A stretch of DNA of 34,276 bases from Thermoplasmatota archaeon (GTDB lineage: Archaea > Thermoplasmatota > Penumbrarchaeia > Penumbrarchaeales > Penumbrarchaeaceae). Positions 6,459 to 13,807 of this stretch are shown here, one piece after another. The notes below the pieces were generated by a model. That model was not told where the DNA came from and searched no databases. It saw nothing but the letters and a program-made list of their open reading frames with translations. The first letter of the stretch is position 1; each line of letters opens with the position of its first letter. The DNA lies in assembly GCA_016928095.1 (NCBI GenBank), contig JAFGLL010000017.1, positions 1 to 34,276 of the forward strand, read 5' to 3'. Both the position numbers and the translations under genes were made by a program.

Positions 6459-9197
6459 ATGGGAACAGAGATAGGGGCACTCAGGGTCCCGGTTCAAAAA
6501 AGGATAATGATACTGCTTTGGGACCATCTATATTCAGAGGAAGATTACGAAGTCCCTGAGATAATATCCCAGATGGGTATCGGCAAGGAACTTGGCCTCA
6601 GGCAAACGCATGTCTCCCGGGCCATGTCTGAGCTATCCAATGAGGGGCTCGTCAGGTCCCGGACCGCCCACATCAGAGGCATGGACAGGCGAAAGAAGGT
6701 GTATTTTCTCACACAGAAAGGGATCGAAGAGACCAAACGCTCGATCGAAGAACTCCAAGCAAAGTATATTCCGGTGAGGGGCAAGGACAGGACATTGAAA
6801 CTGCTTCCGATCAGCAAGGTCTTAAGGTCCATCGGAAGATCGAAAGAAAAAGACCCGACCCTCCATGAGCTGTTCACGAGATATTTCGATGGGAGCGAGG
6901 TCGATCTATCCAAGGGTGACCTATCAACGATCGGACCGAAGAGACTGCCAGTGAACCCGCATTTCTACGGTAGGAACTCCGAACTCGAGATCATATCCAC
7001 TGCAATTGATCAAAAAGGTAAGATATTGCTCTGCATCGTTTCCATTGCCGGTCAGGGGAAGACAAGTCTCCTGTCCCATTTCGCTTCCAAGGTAAAGGAT
7101 AGACCTCTTGCCTGGACCAATATCGATGAATGGACCAGACCCATGAACGTTTTGGAGGACTGGGCGCTCATGCTCGATAGGCTGGGGTCCTCAAAAACGT
7201 TGGAATACCTCAGGGGTCCGAAGGAACCCACTCTGGACAGGACGGTCTCCCTGGTCATCAAGGAGCTTCAAGGAACGGGATCCATCCTCATTCTGGACGA
7301 TCTGCATAAGAGCTCCGATGTCCATGAACTGATCGCTATGTTGAAGCAGAGGATCCCACCAGATACCGATGCCACCATCATCATCGGGACCAGAAAAAGA
7401 CCCGAGTTCTATGGAAGGAAGGACACATATGAAGGGGGGAGGGTCGTTGAGATCGAACTGAGAGGGCTTGACGAGAAGAGCGCTTACAAGCTTCTGAGAG
7501 AGAGGGGGGTCCCTGAAGAAGAACATGCTCTTGCGTATAAAATGACCCGGGGTCATCCGCTGGCGCTGGAATTGTATACAACCGGTTTCGATCTCGATGG
7601 ATATCTCTGGGAGGAGGTCACAAGAGGTTTGACCTCCAAAGAACGAGAAATACTGGACCTTGCCAGCATCTACCGTCAACCGGTCACTGCCGAAGCCTTC
7701 TTTTTCGAAGGGAAACCCGAATTCGAACTCCTGCATAACCTGACGGACAAGGTCCTCCTCAGGCGGTTCGACGATGGTACCTACGGAATTCACGATATCC
7801 TGAGGGAGCATCTCAGAGACTCTTTAACGGCGGATGAAATTTCCCAGAATCTCGAAGTTGCACTCGCTTTCCTCCTGAAAAGAGGTTCCGACAGGGACCT
7901 TCTCCATTACATCGGATTGCTATCCGAACACGACAGGAAGGAACTTAGCAGCGTAATTCTTAAAGAAGGCGATCTCCTGGTAAGCAAAGGCCATGATCAT
8001 ATACTCAAACTGGTCACCAGGATCGACCCGCATTCGTTGAAAGGACTTGATATAGCCAGGTATCTTATCCTTTTCTCGGATCTGAACATCAAGGAAGGTG
8101 ACACCGATGCTGCCAAAGGAAAGCTGGATCGAGCCCTGGAGGTATGCGACCAGTACCTAAAAAATGCCAAGGATGAGAACAGGAGGACCGAGGTCCTGTC
8201 ACTGGTCTCCAGGGCCCTTTATAGATCTGGGGAGATCTCCAGATCAAAAGGCATTCATGCGGAAGCACTTGAGGCCCAGATGAGGAACGTCGCATACAAC
8301 AGGAAATACGGGAACAGGGCAGAATTGGGAAAGGCTCTGAACAACCTAGCCCTGGCATATCTGGACAGGGGTGAGGTGGACAGCGCGCTTGGATCGCTAT
8401 TGGAGGCAAAAAGCGTTCTGGAAGAGAGCGGGGACCCGAGTTCGAGAGCGTTCGTGGAAGCTTCCATAGCCGATGTCCATATAATGAAAAGGGATCACAA
8501 GAAAGCGCGGAAATATCTTGAGAGAGCCTCCTCATTCCGTTCCAAGCTCCCTGCCATCCATGGTAAATTGAAGAGAAGGACCGGTCTCTGCTGGTCGAAA
8601 TTGGAAGGTTACATCGAAGCCTCCAATGATCTCCGGGAAGCTTATTCATCGTTCGTGGAAGCAGGGGACAAGGAAACCGCTCTCTGGGTTCTGCTGGACC
8701 TTCATATGGTAGCAAGGGCTCGAAATGACATAGGCCAGGCCCTCGATCACCTCGATCGTGTGTCCAAGGGGATATCCGACATGAAGATTTCGACCCAGCA
8801 GAAGAATGAACTGATCCTTCAATGTGCGAAGCTCAGATTTGAAATGACAGCCCAGGAAAATGCTGGTAAAATAGGCCCTGCGGCAAGGGAGCTTGTAGAG
8901 ATCGTCATCGATACAATGGAACCAAAACGCTCCATACTTTATCTTGATGTTCTTATAAAGGAGACCAGAAGAATCGAACAGATACTTCCCGTTCTGGAGG
9001 ATTTCGAGAGGCTCTCATGGCAAAAAGGCGACAGGAATGGTTCTATAGTCATTTCCCTGCGCAGGGCTTCCCTTCTCCTTGAGATAGGCAGAACAGAGGA
9101 GGTGCGGAAACTGCTCGGGACGGTTATCGACAGAGCGCGGAAAGCAGGGTTCAGGAAGGCGATCATGAAAGCCGAGGAGCTGCTTCTCCAGGTATAG
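6459..9197 (+). CDS. STAND-type regulator: winged helix, P-loop ATPase, TPR repeats
   Basis: This 912-residue cytoplasmic protein has three parts. Residues about 10-100 form a MarR-like winged helix (ISQMGIGKELGLRQTHVSRAMSEL as recognition region, then a basic wing and FLTQKGIEE). Residues about 165-420 form a P-loop NTPase of AAA_16/NACHT type, with FYGRNSEL at the start, Walker A AGQGKTS (K201) and Walker B SILILDDLHK (D280/D281). The remainder is helical with TPR-like repeats, clearest at about residues 560-780 (ALNNLALAYLDRGEVDSALG). STAND proteins usually act as signal-gated oligomeric switches or transcription regulators. The DNA-binding head suggests transcription control; the divergent surface-protein gene is one possible target. 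The ligand is unknown. Confidence 0.85.
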   Translation: MGTEIGALRVPVQKRIMILLWDHLYSEEDYEVPEIISQMGIGKELGLRQTHVSRAMSELSNEGLVRSRTAHIRGMDRRKKVYFLTQKGIEETKRSIEELQAKYIPVRGKDRTLKLLPISKVLRSIGRSKEKDPTLHELFTRYFDGSEVDLSKGDLSTIGPKRLPVNPHFYGRNSELEIISTAIDQKGKILLCIVSIAGQGKTSLLSHFASKVKDRPLAWTNIDEWTRPMNVLEDWALMLDRLGSSKTLEYLRGPKEPTLDRTVSLVIKELQGTGSILILDDLHKSSDVHELIAMLKQRIPPDTDATIIIGTRKRPEFYGRKDTYEGGRVVEIELRGLDEKSAYKLLRERGVPEEEHALAYKMTRGHPLALELYTTGFDLDGYLWEEVTRGLTSKEREILDLASIYRQPVTAEAFFFEGKPEFELLHNLTDKVLLRRFDDGTYGIHDILREHLRDSLTADEISQNLEVALAFLLKRGSDRDLLHYIGLLSEHDRKELSSVILKEGDLLVSKGHDHILKLVTRIDPHSLKGLDIARYLILFSDLNIKEGDTDAAKGKLDRALEVCDQYLKNAKDENRRTEVLSLVSRALYRSGEISRSKGIHAEALEAQMRNVAYNRKYGNRAELGKALNNLALAYLDRGEVDSALGSLLEAKSVLEESGDPSSRAFVEASIADVHIMKRDHKKARKYLERASSFRSKLPAIHGKLKRRTGLCWSKLEGYIEASNDLREAYSSFVEAGDKETALWVLLDLHMVARARNDIGQALDHLDRVSKGISDMKISTQQKNELILQCAKLRFEMTAQENAGKIGPAARELVEIVIDTMEPKRSILYLDVLIKETRRIEQILPVLEDFERLSWQKGDRNGSIVISLRRASLLLEIGRTEEVRKLLGTVIDRARKAGFRKAIMKAEELLLQV

Positions 9198-9247
9198 GTT
9201 ACCTTCTCCCAATTATATTGGATCCCTGTGAGCCAAGATCTGAACGA

Positions 9248-9475
9248 TCATTCCTTGTATTGATCCCGGACATCCTCATCCTCGATATCCTCGTCGTACT
9301 CGTCGCTGTCGTTAAACTCATCCGTTTCCCAGCTCCCTGGATCGACCTGTGCCATGACCAGGAACGGATACCTCCACACGGACAGAGCCCTTAAAAGATG
9401 CTGTGTGGTGGAGGCTTTCGTTACCCTGGTTCCGTTGTAAAGCCTTATTCTGTATTCCGAGATCCTGTCATGCAA
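9248..9475 (-). CDS. Possible small protein with acidic tail (about 75 aa, non-ATG start)
   Basis: The minus-strand frame ending at 9248 is open and has coding-like content: RLYNGTRVTKASTTQHLLRAL, then PFLVMAQVDPGSWETDEF and an end rich in Asp and Glu (DEYDEDIEDEDV). No ATG opens the frame; TTG at 9475 is one candidate, and GTG or an internal ATG (a 35-residue product) are others. A near-palindromic TATA-like CTTTATAAGG lies at 9481-9490, too close for a leaderless start at 9475. No function is recognised. The acidic end resembles the cytoplasmic tails of the anchored proteins here. It may be real, a remnant, or chance. Confidence 0.35.
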   Translation of the reverse strand: MHDRISEYRIRLYNGTRVTKASTTQHLLRALSVWRYPFLVMAQVDPGSWETDEFNDSDEYDEDIEDEDVRDQYKE

Positions 9476-9537
9476 TTGAACTTTATAAGGAAACACCGAA
9501 CAGTCTATATCCCATGGTAAGGTATTTACTGGACAAG

Positions 9538-9544
9538 TTATATT
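9538..9544 (+). promoter_or_regulatory. TATA box for the small lipoprotein gene
   Basis: TTATATT is centred 25 bases before the ATG at 9566, with no ribosome-binding sequence in between, consistent with leaderless expression. Confidence 0.55.
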
Positions 9545-9565
9545 CACCCCGGGGGTAGAACTCTC

Positions 9566-10108
9566 ATGAAGCTGCAAATGTTGGTTCCGATCGTCCTGTT
9601 GGCTGCGGTAGCATTCTCCGGATGTCTGGGTGGAGGAGACGGAGGCGACGATCAACCTGAATACACGGTGATGAGCGATACGATGGACCTGTCCGGAACA
9701 CAGACGGGATTGGCACAGGCAACGCCTGTGGACATTTTTGCCGTTGTCCCCGTTCTGCTCGAGTATGATACCGTCATCAAGATGCAGGTGAACATATCCG
9801 TTCTGGACAACGACGTGGATACCGAAGCCGACTCTGTTGGTACGATCGAACTCAATGAGGTCGTTACTGAGGGGGAAGGCAACTCCACCACCATTAACGG
9901 AGGCAATACACCTGTCACTCAGCAGCTTGTCGTCGAATGGCAGAACGGAGAGTACCTCTCATCCAGCTGGGAGATATACATACCTGTTACCATGAATGCT
10001 GGAGCGGACCAATGGCCGGGCCCCTTCATCTGGAGTGGGGTGCCCGACAGGGGTTTCTCTTATTCAATTCAGATCACCATCGAATACCATGCCCAGAACG
10101 AGGAGTGA
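9566..10108 (+). CDS. Secreted lipoprotein, unknown function
   Basis: This 180-residue protein starts with a signal peptide and lipobox-like FSGC followed by a Gly/Asp linker (LGGGDGGDD). This is the usual layout of an archaeal lipid-anchored Cys protein facing outward. The rest is predicted beta-rich (TVIKMQVNISVLDND, QLVVEWQNGEYLSSSWEIYI, YSIQITIEYHAQ). It contains several sequons. No known domain is recognised. It has its own promoter and is followed by another small membrane protein gene with its own TATA box. Confidence 0.8.
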   Translation: MKLQMLVPIVLLAAVAFSGCLGGGDGGDDQPEYTVMSDTMDLSGTQTGLAQATPVDIFAVVPVLLEYDTVIKMQVNISVLDNDVDTEADSVGTIELNEVVTEGEGNSTTINGGNTPVTQQLVVEWQNGEYLSSSWEIYIPVTMNAGADQWPGPFIWSGVPDRGFSYSIQITIEYHAQNEE

Positions 10109-10123
10109 AATTATAAGGCAGAA

Positions 10124-10131
10124 TTATATAT
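10124..10131 (+). promoter_or_regulatory. TATA box for the small two-helix membrane protein
   Basis: TTATATAT is centred about 26 bases before the ATG at 10154, again consistent with a leaderless transcript. Confidence 0.55.
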
Positions 10132-10153
10132 CATACCCATCCTGACGACCCTC

Positions 10154-10393
10154 ATGTCGAACAAAGCAGCATGGGTTTCGCTCATTTGCGGTATATTGGC
10201 TTTTCTCCTCGTACCGATCGGACCTTTCCTTGCGGTAATTGCAATAATTGCGGGTTTCATCGGCCGTAAGAAAAAGCAGGCAAGGACTGTTGCTACCATA
10301 GGTCTTGTGCTTGGGATCGTATGGTGGGTGATCGCCATACTCGCCTTCGTACTGGTTTCCGTTCTGGGTCTTTTAGGCAGTATCGTTCTTTAA
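10154..10393 (+). CDS. Small membrane protein, DUF4190-like
   Basis: This 79-residue protein has two hydrophobic segments (about 7-35 and 48-78) separated by a basic loop, GRKKKQART. The pattern SLICGILAFL, then small-residue helices and a second VATIGLVLGI motif, matches the DUF4190-type fold common in prokaryotic small membrane proteins. Its function is unknown. No coupling to neighbours is evident beyond being downstream of the lipoprotein gene. Confidence 0.75.
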   Translation: MSNKAAWVSLICGILAFLLVPIGPFLAVIAIIAGFIGRKKKQARTVATIGLVLGIVWWVIAILAFVLVSVLGLLGSIVL

Positions 10394-10552
10394 AGACCAT
10401 CTGAAATAACAGTAGTTCACTCACTTTTTCATTATGATCTGGTACACTGGGCCACCAGCTAACGTTTCCATGATGGTAAAGTACTTATGTCTAATGTTCA
10501 AATGGAAATATTTCCTCCTAATCAGGAGAGGTTAAAAAAAAATTAATAAAAA
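10394..10552. other. Non-coding stretch with palindromes and an A-rich run
   Basis: This stretch holds a T-run at about 10424-10428 that could end the upstream membrane-protein transcript. It also has a perfect 12-base palindrome GGAAATATTTCC (10504-10515), an adjacent CTCCT/AGGAG inverted repeat (about 10515-10528) and an A-rich run (10533-10552). The A-rich run is T-rich on the minus strand and would suit termination of a minus-strand transcript. No protein-coding frame is convincing on the plus strand. Confidence 0.5.
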
Positions 10553-10690
10553 TCAATCCTCAGGTTCGAAGAGTTCTTGAACCTTTTCTGGCAAGCGTTT
10601 CAGAGAATATCCAATGTGTGGGAATTTACGTCTACTCCAAGACCGGTCAGATAGCGGATGGTGAGAATAATTTTTGCAAACGAAAACCAT
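10553..10690 (-). CDS. Possible 45-residue basic protein, unknown
   Basis: A minus-strand frame runs from ATG at 10690 to TGA at 10553. It encodes a basic, then mixed-charge peptide containing SWSRRKFPHIGYSLKRL and ending PEKVQELFEPED. An in-frame stop directly precedes the ATG. The stop is followed on the minus strand by TTTTTATTAATTTTTTTTT, a plausible archaeal terminator, and a TTTACTTATTT box lies about 24 bases before the ATG. Codon third positions are AT-rich compared with neighbours, which could mean foreign origin or that it is not a gene. The final codons coincide with an imperfect hairpin (AGGTTC/GAACCT, 10562-10584). Confidence 0.35.
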   Translation of the reverse strand: MVFVCKNYSHHPLSDRSWSRRKFPHIGYSLKRLPEKVQELFEPED

Positions 10691-10773
10691 TTATCGCAGA
10701 GAGGAAATAAGTAAAGTACTGATGATGGGGCGAGGATAGATTGGATACCGAGAAGAAGGAGGTCAGGAACCCT

Positions 10774-12372
10774 ATGAACATCGAGCCCTCGCCCATATCC
10801 CTAGTGGTCCCGTGCTATTTGCGAAACAGGGAGGATGCGGACAAACTGGACCGGCTTTTATCGTCCGCTATTTTGCAAACACTGCCCTTCGACAATGTCA
10901 TAATAGTTGACGATGGCAGTGAGTTCCGATCCGAATGTCAACTGGAGAATGTGGTCCTCATAAGGCTACGGGAGAACTCTGGTCCGGCAAGAGCCCGCAA
11001 CGTTGGCATGGAAGAAGCTCTGAAGAGAGGGGGCGAGATCATCTTCTTCACTGACCATGACTGCATCCTTGATCCTGAGTGGTCATCGAAGATGGTGGAG
11101 TCCATGAAAAGGAATTCCGTCCAGGCCGCCGGCGGAGTCACTCTTGCATATGGCAAGACACTCATAGACGAGTTCCATGACCTCAACAGGACCCACCATG
11201 GAATTCTAGGTTCGGCCGGGGAAAAATATGTTGATTACCAGCCCACGTGCAATTTTGCCATAACCGACAGGGTAGCCAGGGAGTACAAGTTCGATGAGAA
11301 CTTCACCGTGGCCGCAGGGGAAGATGTCGATTACTGTCTGCGGGTCAGAAAAAGATACAGGATCGGTTACTGCGAGGATGCTGTGGTCCGTCATGATTAC
11401 GGATACCGAAACAGCATCAGCGGATCGAAAAGCTTCATCAAGATGTTCAAAAGGTACCGGGAGTCCCTTTTTATCCTGTTCACTCTGCATTCGGACTATT
11501 TTGGGGAACCCTATGCTCCGCCTCCACCGTTCAAGAGTATGATATATGATCTGGTAAGGTATGTTATACCAATTCCAAATCACGCGGACAGGAACTCGGG
11601 GATCTTGATATTTTATGTGGTAAAGAGCATGATGTCGGGGTACATCAAGAATGTCCTGCACTTCATGGGTAAAGTGGATCGGATCTCGAGGATCCCTCCT
11701 TTTCTTTTATTGAAGACCATCGAGTATTCCATATCCTACTGGCATGAGCCAAAGGTGGGTCTTTTCAAGAACTATAAACATCAGCTGACATTTCAGATAA
11801 CTCCGAAAAAAGAAAATAGCGGTCAGAAATACAGGACATGCGTTGGACCCGAAAAGGAGAGAATTCCGGTGGAGCTGGTCCTGAAGGGCATCAGGGACAT
11901 GGCCCGGTACCTGAGCAAGGTGACCGTAAGCGGGGAGGAACCATTCATCTACTGTGACGATGTGCTGCGTGTTGCGTGCCTCACGGCCGAGCTTGGAATT
12001 CCTATGACCGTCGCTGCGAACGGATGTCCACCGAGAGGAAAGTTCCTCTCCGAGATGAAGCGTCTCCAAGGGAACCTTGTCATCTCCACGGATACACCGG
12101 ATGGTAGGTGGAGCATCGGAACTGACAACGGAAATGCTTCCGGACAGACATTTAACGATCCCGGTACGGCTGTCAATGCCAGGGAAGAGTGTTCATCTCA
12201 CAACGTCCGAGGTTTCGCATGGTTAAACATTATCATTCTGCCCGATGGCGATGTTGTGAAATATTTTGAACATCGTAACCCTAAGATATTAGGGAACCTG
12301 AGGGAGGACGATCTGATACCCATATTGTCTTCACGACGGGCAAATAGGACCATGAGGGAGCTGAAGAGATGA
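10774..12372 (+). CDS. Family 2 glycosyltransferase fused to a radical-SAM-like domain without cluster cysteines
   Basis: The 532-residue protein begins with a GT-A fold family 2 glycosyltransferase: ISLVVPCYL, the nucleotide-binding IIVDDGS (D46/D47), a DHD metal motif (D94-D96) and AAGEDVDYCLRVR (GED, 182-184). A linker leads to a second domain from about residue 350 whose order resembles a radical SAM barrel with SPASM-like end: VTVSGEEPF in place of the GGEP loop, AELGIPMTVAANG, NLVISTD, and IILPDGDVVKYF followed by ILGNLREDDLIPIL. The CxxxCxxC cluster motif is absent (only one Cys near the expected place), so the domain probably has no iron-sulfur cluster. Start: ATG at 10774 with GGAGGT ten bases before it; TTG at 10741 would add 11 residues. 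The stop overlaps the next gene's start (ATGA), implying coupled translation. The role is probably surface-glycan assembly. Confidence 0.8.
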   Translation: MNIEPSPISLVVPCYLRNREDADKLDRLLSSAILQTLPFDNVIIVDDGSEFRSECQLENVVLIRLRENSGPARARNVGMEEALKRGGEIIFFTDHDCILDPEWSSKMVESMKRNSVQAAGGVTLAYGKTLIDEFHDLNRTHHGILGSAGEKYVDYQPTCNFAITDRVAREYKFDENFTVAAGEDVDYCLRVRKRYRIGYCEDAVVRHDYGYRNSISGSKSFIKMFKRYRESLFILFTLHSDYFGEPYAPPPPFKSMIYDLVRYVIPIPNHADRNSGILIFYVVKSMMSGYIKNVLHFMGKVDRISRIPPFLLLKTIEYSISYWHEPKVGLFKNYKHQLTFQITPKKENSGQKYRTCVGPEKERIPVELVLKGIRDMARYLSKVTVSGEEPFIYCDDVLRVACLTAELGIPMTVAANGCPPRGKFLSEMKRLQGNLVISTDTPDGRWSIGTDNGNASGQTFNDPGTAVNAREECSSHNVRGFAWLNIIILPDGDVVKYFEHRNPKILGNLREDDLIPILSSRRANRTMRELKR

Positions 12373-13727
12373 GCAAAGTGGCGAATGGGACCCCGAGGGG
12401 GAAAAAGAAGTCACGTCGCGGCAAGACGTTCTACATAAATTGTTCAGGTTGCGCCCGAAGCGGAATGAACGCCGAGAAGATCAAGAACTATCTGATCAAG
12501 AACGACCTAATTATGGTCGATGCTGTGGAAAGGGCTGATCTCATTCTGATGCTCACATGCGGACTTCCCACATCCACCCCTCATGAGTTGAAGGTGATTC
12601 AGGAGTACAAGAAACTCAAGGGAGAGATCATCATATGCGGCTGTCTGCCTGCAATGGAACCGGAAAGACTGGCAGAGGTCTTCGACGGCAGAACGGTCAT
12701 TACGAAAGAGCTGGAAAGGATCGACGAAATTTTCCCTGACCTCCGTTACAAGTTCAAGGATATGGATGATACGAACAGATTGTTCACGGAAGGCCACTAT
12801 CATCAATACAGCAGAGATGCCAAGATCCCGATCACGGCCTTATTCCTTGAATCCTTCGCATATTTCGTCAGAGGTCTGCAAAGGATCGTCCTCAATGTAA
12901 TTGAATATGAGGTGAAGATGCCATTTCTTGAGCGGACTGGCCTCCCGAGGTTGATAGAGGTGGACCCGGATGGATACTCCATAAGGATATCATCGGGCTG
13001 TCTGGGGAATTGCAGCTACTGCGCGATAAAGGATGCGATAGGCAGGTTAAGGAGCAAATCCCCTGATGATATACTCGAGGAGATAAGGATCGCAATATCG
13101 AAGGGAGAATACAGGATATCCTTCGTCAGTGACGATGCCGGTGCTTACGGTCTGGACATAGGTACGAACCTCGTCTCCCTATTGAAGAGGGTCCTTGAAG
13201 AGGACGAGAGGATACAGATAGAGTATCTGCAGGACGTACATCCTCAATATCTGTGCAGGTTCGGGGATGAGTTCATCGAGCTGGTCAGGACAGGGAGGAT
13301 CAAGAGCCTTCAGACCGCGGTCCAATCCGGAAGCGAGAGGGTCCTCAAGCTCATGAACAGGCCCCTCGATGTCGAGGAATACAAAACGATCATCAAGAAA
13401 ATGAAAAAAGCCTATCCGGCGATCAGGATCAGGACGCAGATGATCGTCGGATTCCCGTCCGAAACGGAAAAGGACTTCGAGGAAACGGTCAGACTGCTCA
13501 GGGATTGCCACTTCGATCAGACGGATGCATACCAATATCATGAATACAGCTCTTGCGATTCGAAAAAGATATTTCCGAAGATCCCCAAGGAGACCATGGA
13601 AGAAAGACAGAGGATCCTGCTGGACATGGGAAGGCCGCGGATGATCATCTTTTCGAGGATCAATATCAAGAGGGTTCTACAGCAGATCGCATTCATGCTC
13701 GGATTATGGAAGGAGCCCAAATATTGA
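12369..13727 (+). CDS. Methylthiotransferase-like radical SAM protein, no clear TRAM domain
   Basis: This 452-residue protein matches the MiaB/RimO/CDKAL1 layout. The N-terminal UPF0004 domain has its cysteines in context (INCSGCARSGMN, MLTCGL, ICGCLPA), and the radical SAM motif is SGCLGNCSYC (C211, C215, C218), followed by VQSGSERVLKLMNR and QMIVGFPSETEKDFEET. Two features are unusual. About 50 extra residues, partly hydrophobic (ITALFLESFAYFVRGL), sit between the two domains. The C terminus lacks a recognisable RNA-binding TRAM domain and ends in an amphipathic stretch. Normal family members methylthiolate tRNA or ribosomal protein S12. Here the ATGA overlap with a glycosyltransferase gene and the glycan-export neighbourhood suggest another substrate, perhaps at the membrane. 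Family is firm; substrate is inference. Confidence 0.85.
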   Translation: MSKVANGTPRGKKKSRRGKTFYINCSGCARSGMNAEKIKNYLIKNDLIMVDAVERADLILMLTCGLPTSTPHELKVIQEYKKLKGEIIICGCLPAMEPERLAEVFDGRTVITKELERIDEIFPDLRYKFKDMDDTNRLFTEGHYHQYSRDAKIPITALFLESFAYFVRGLQRIVLNVIEYEVKMPFLERTGLPRLIEVDPDGYSIRISSGCLGNCSYCAIKDAIGRLRSKSPDDILEEIRIAISKGEYRISFVSDDAGAYGLDIGTNLVSLLKRVLEEDERIQIEYLQDVHPQYLCRFGDEFIELVRTGRIKSLQTAVQSGSERVLKLMNRPLDVEEYKTIIKKMKKAYPAIRIRTQMIVGFPSETEKDFEETVRLLRDCHFDQTDAYQYHEYSSCDSKKIFPKIPKETMEERQRILLDMGRPRMIIFSRINIKRVLQQIAFMLGLWKEPKY

Positions 13728-13807
13728 TGCAGGTGATCGATCCGATATCCGGAAGGATGCTATCTTCGCAACCGTTGGTCCATCGAACAGGGTCGATCGG
13801 TCCTATC

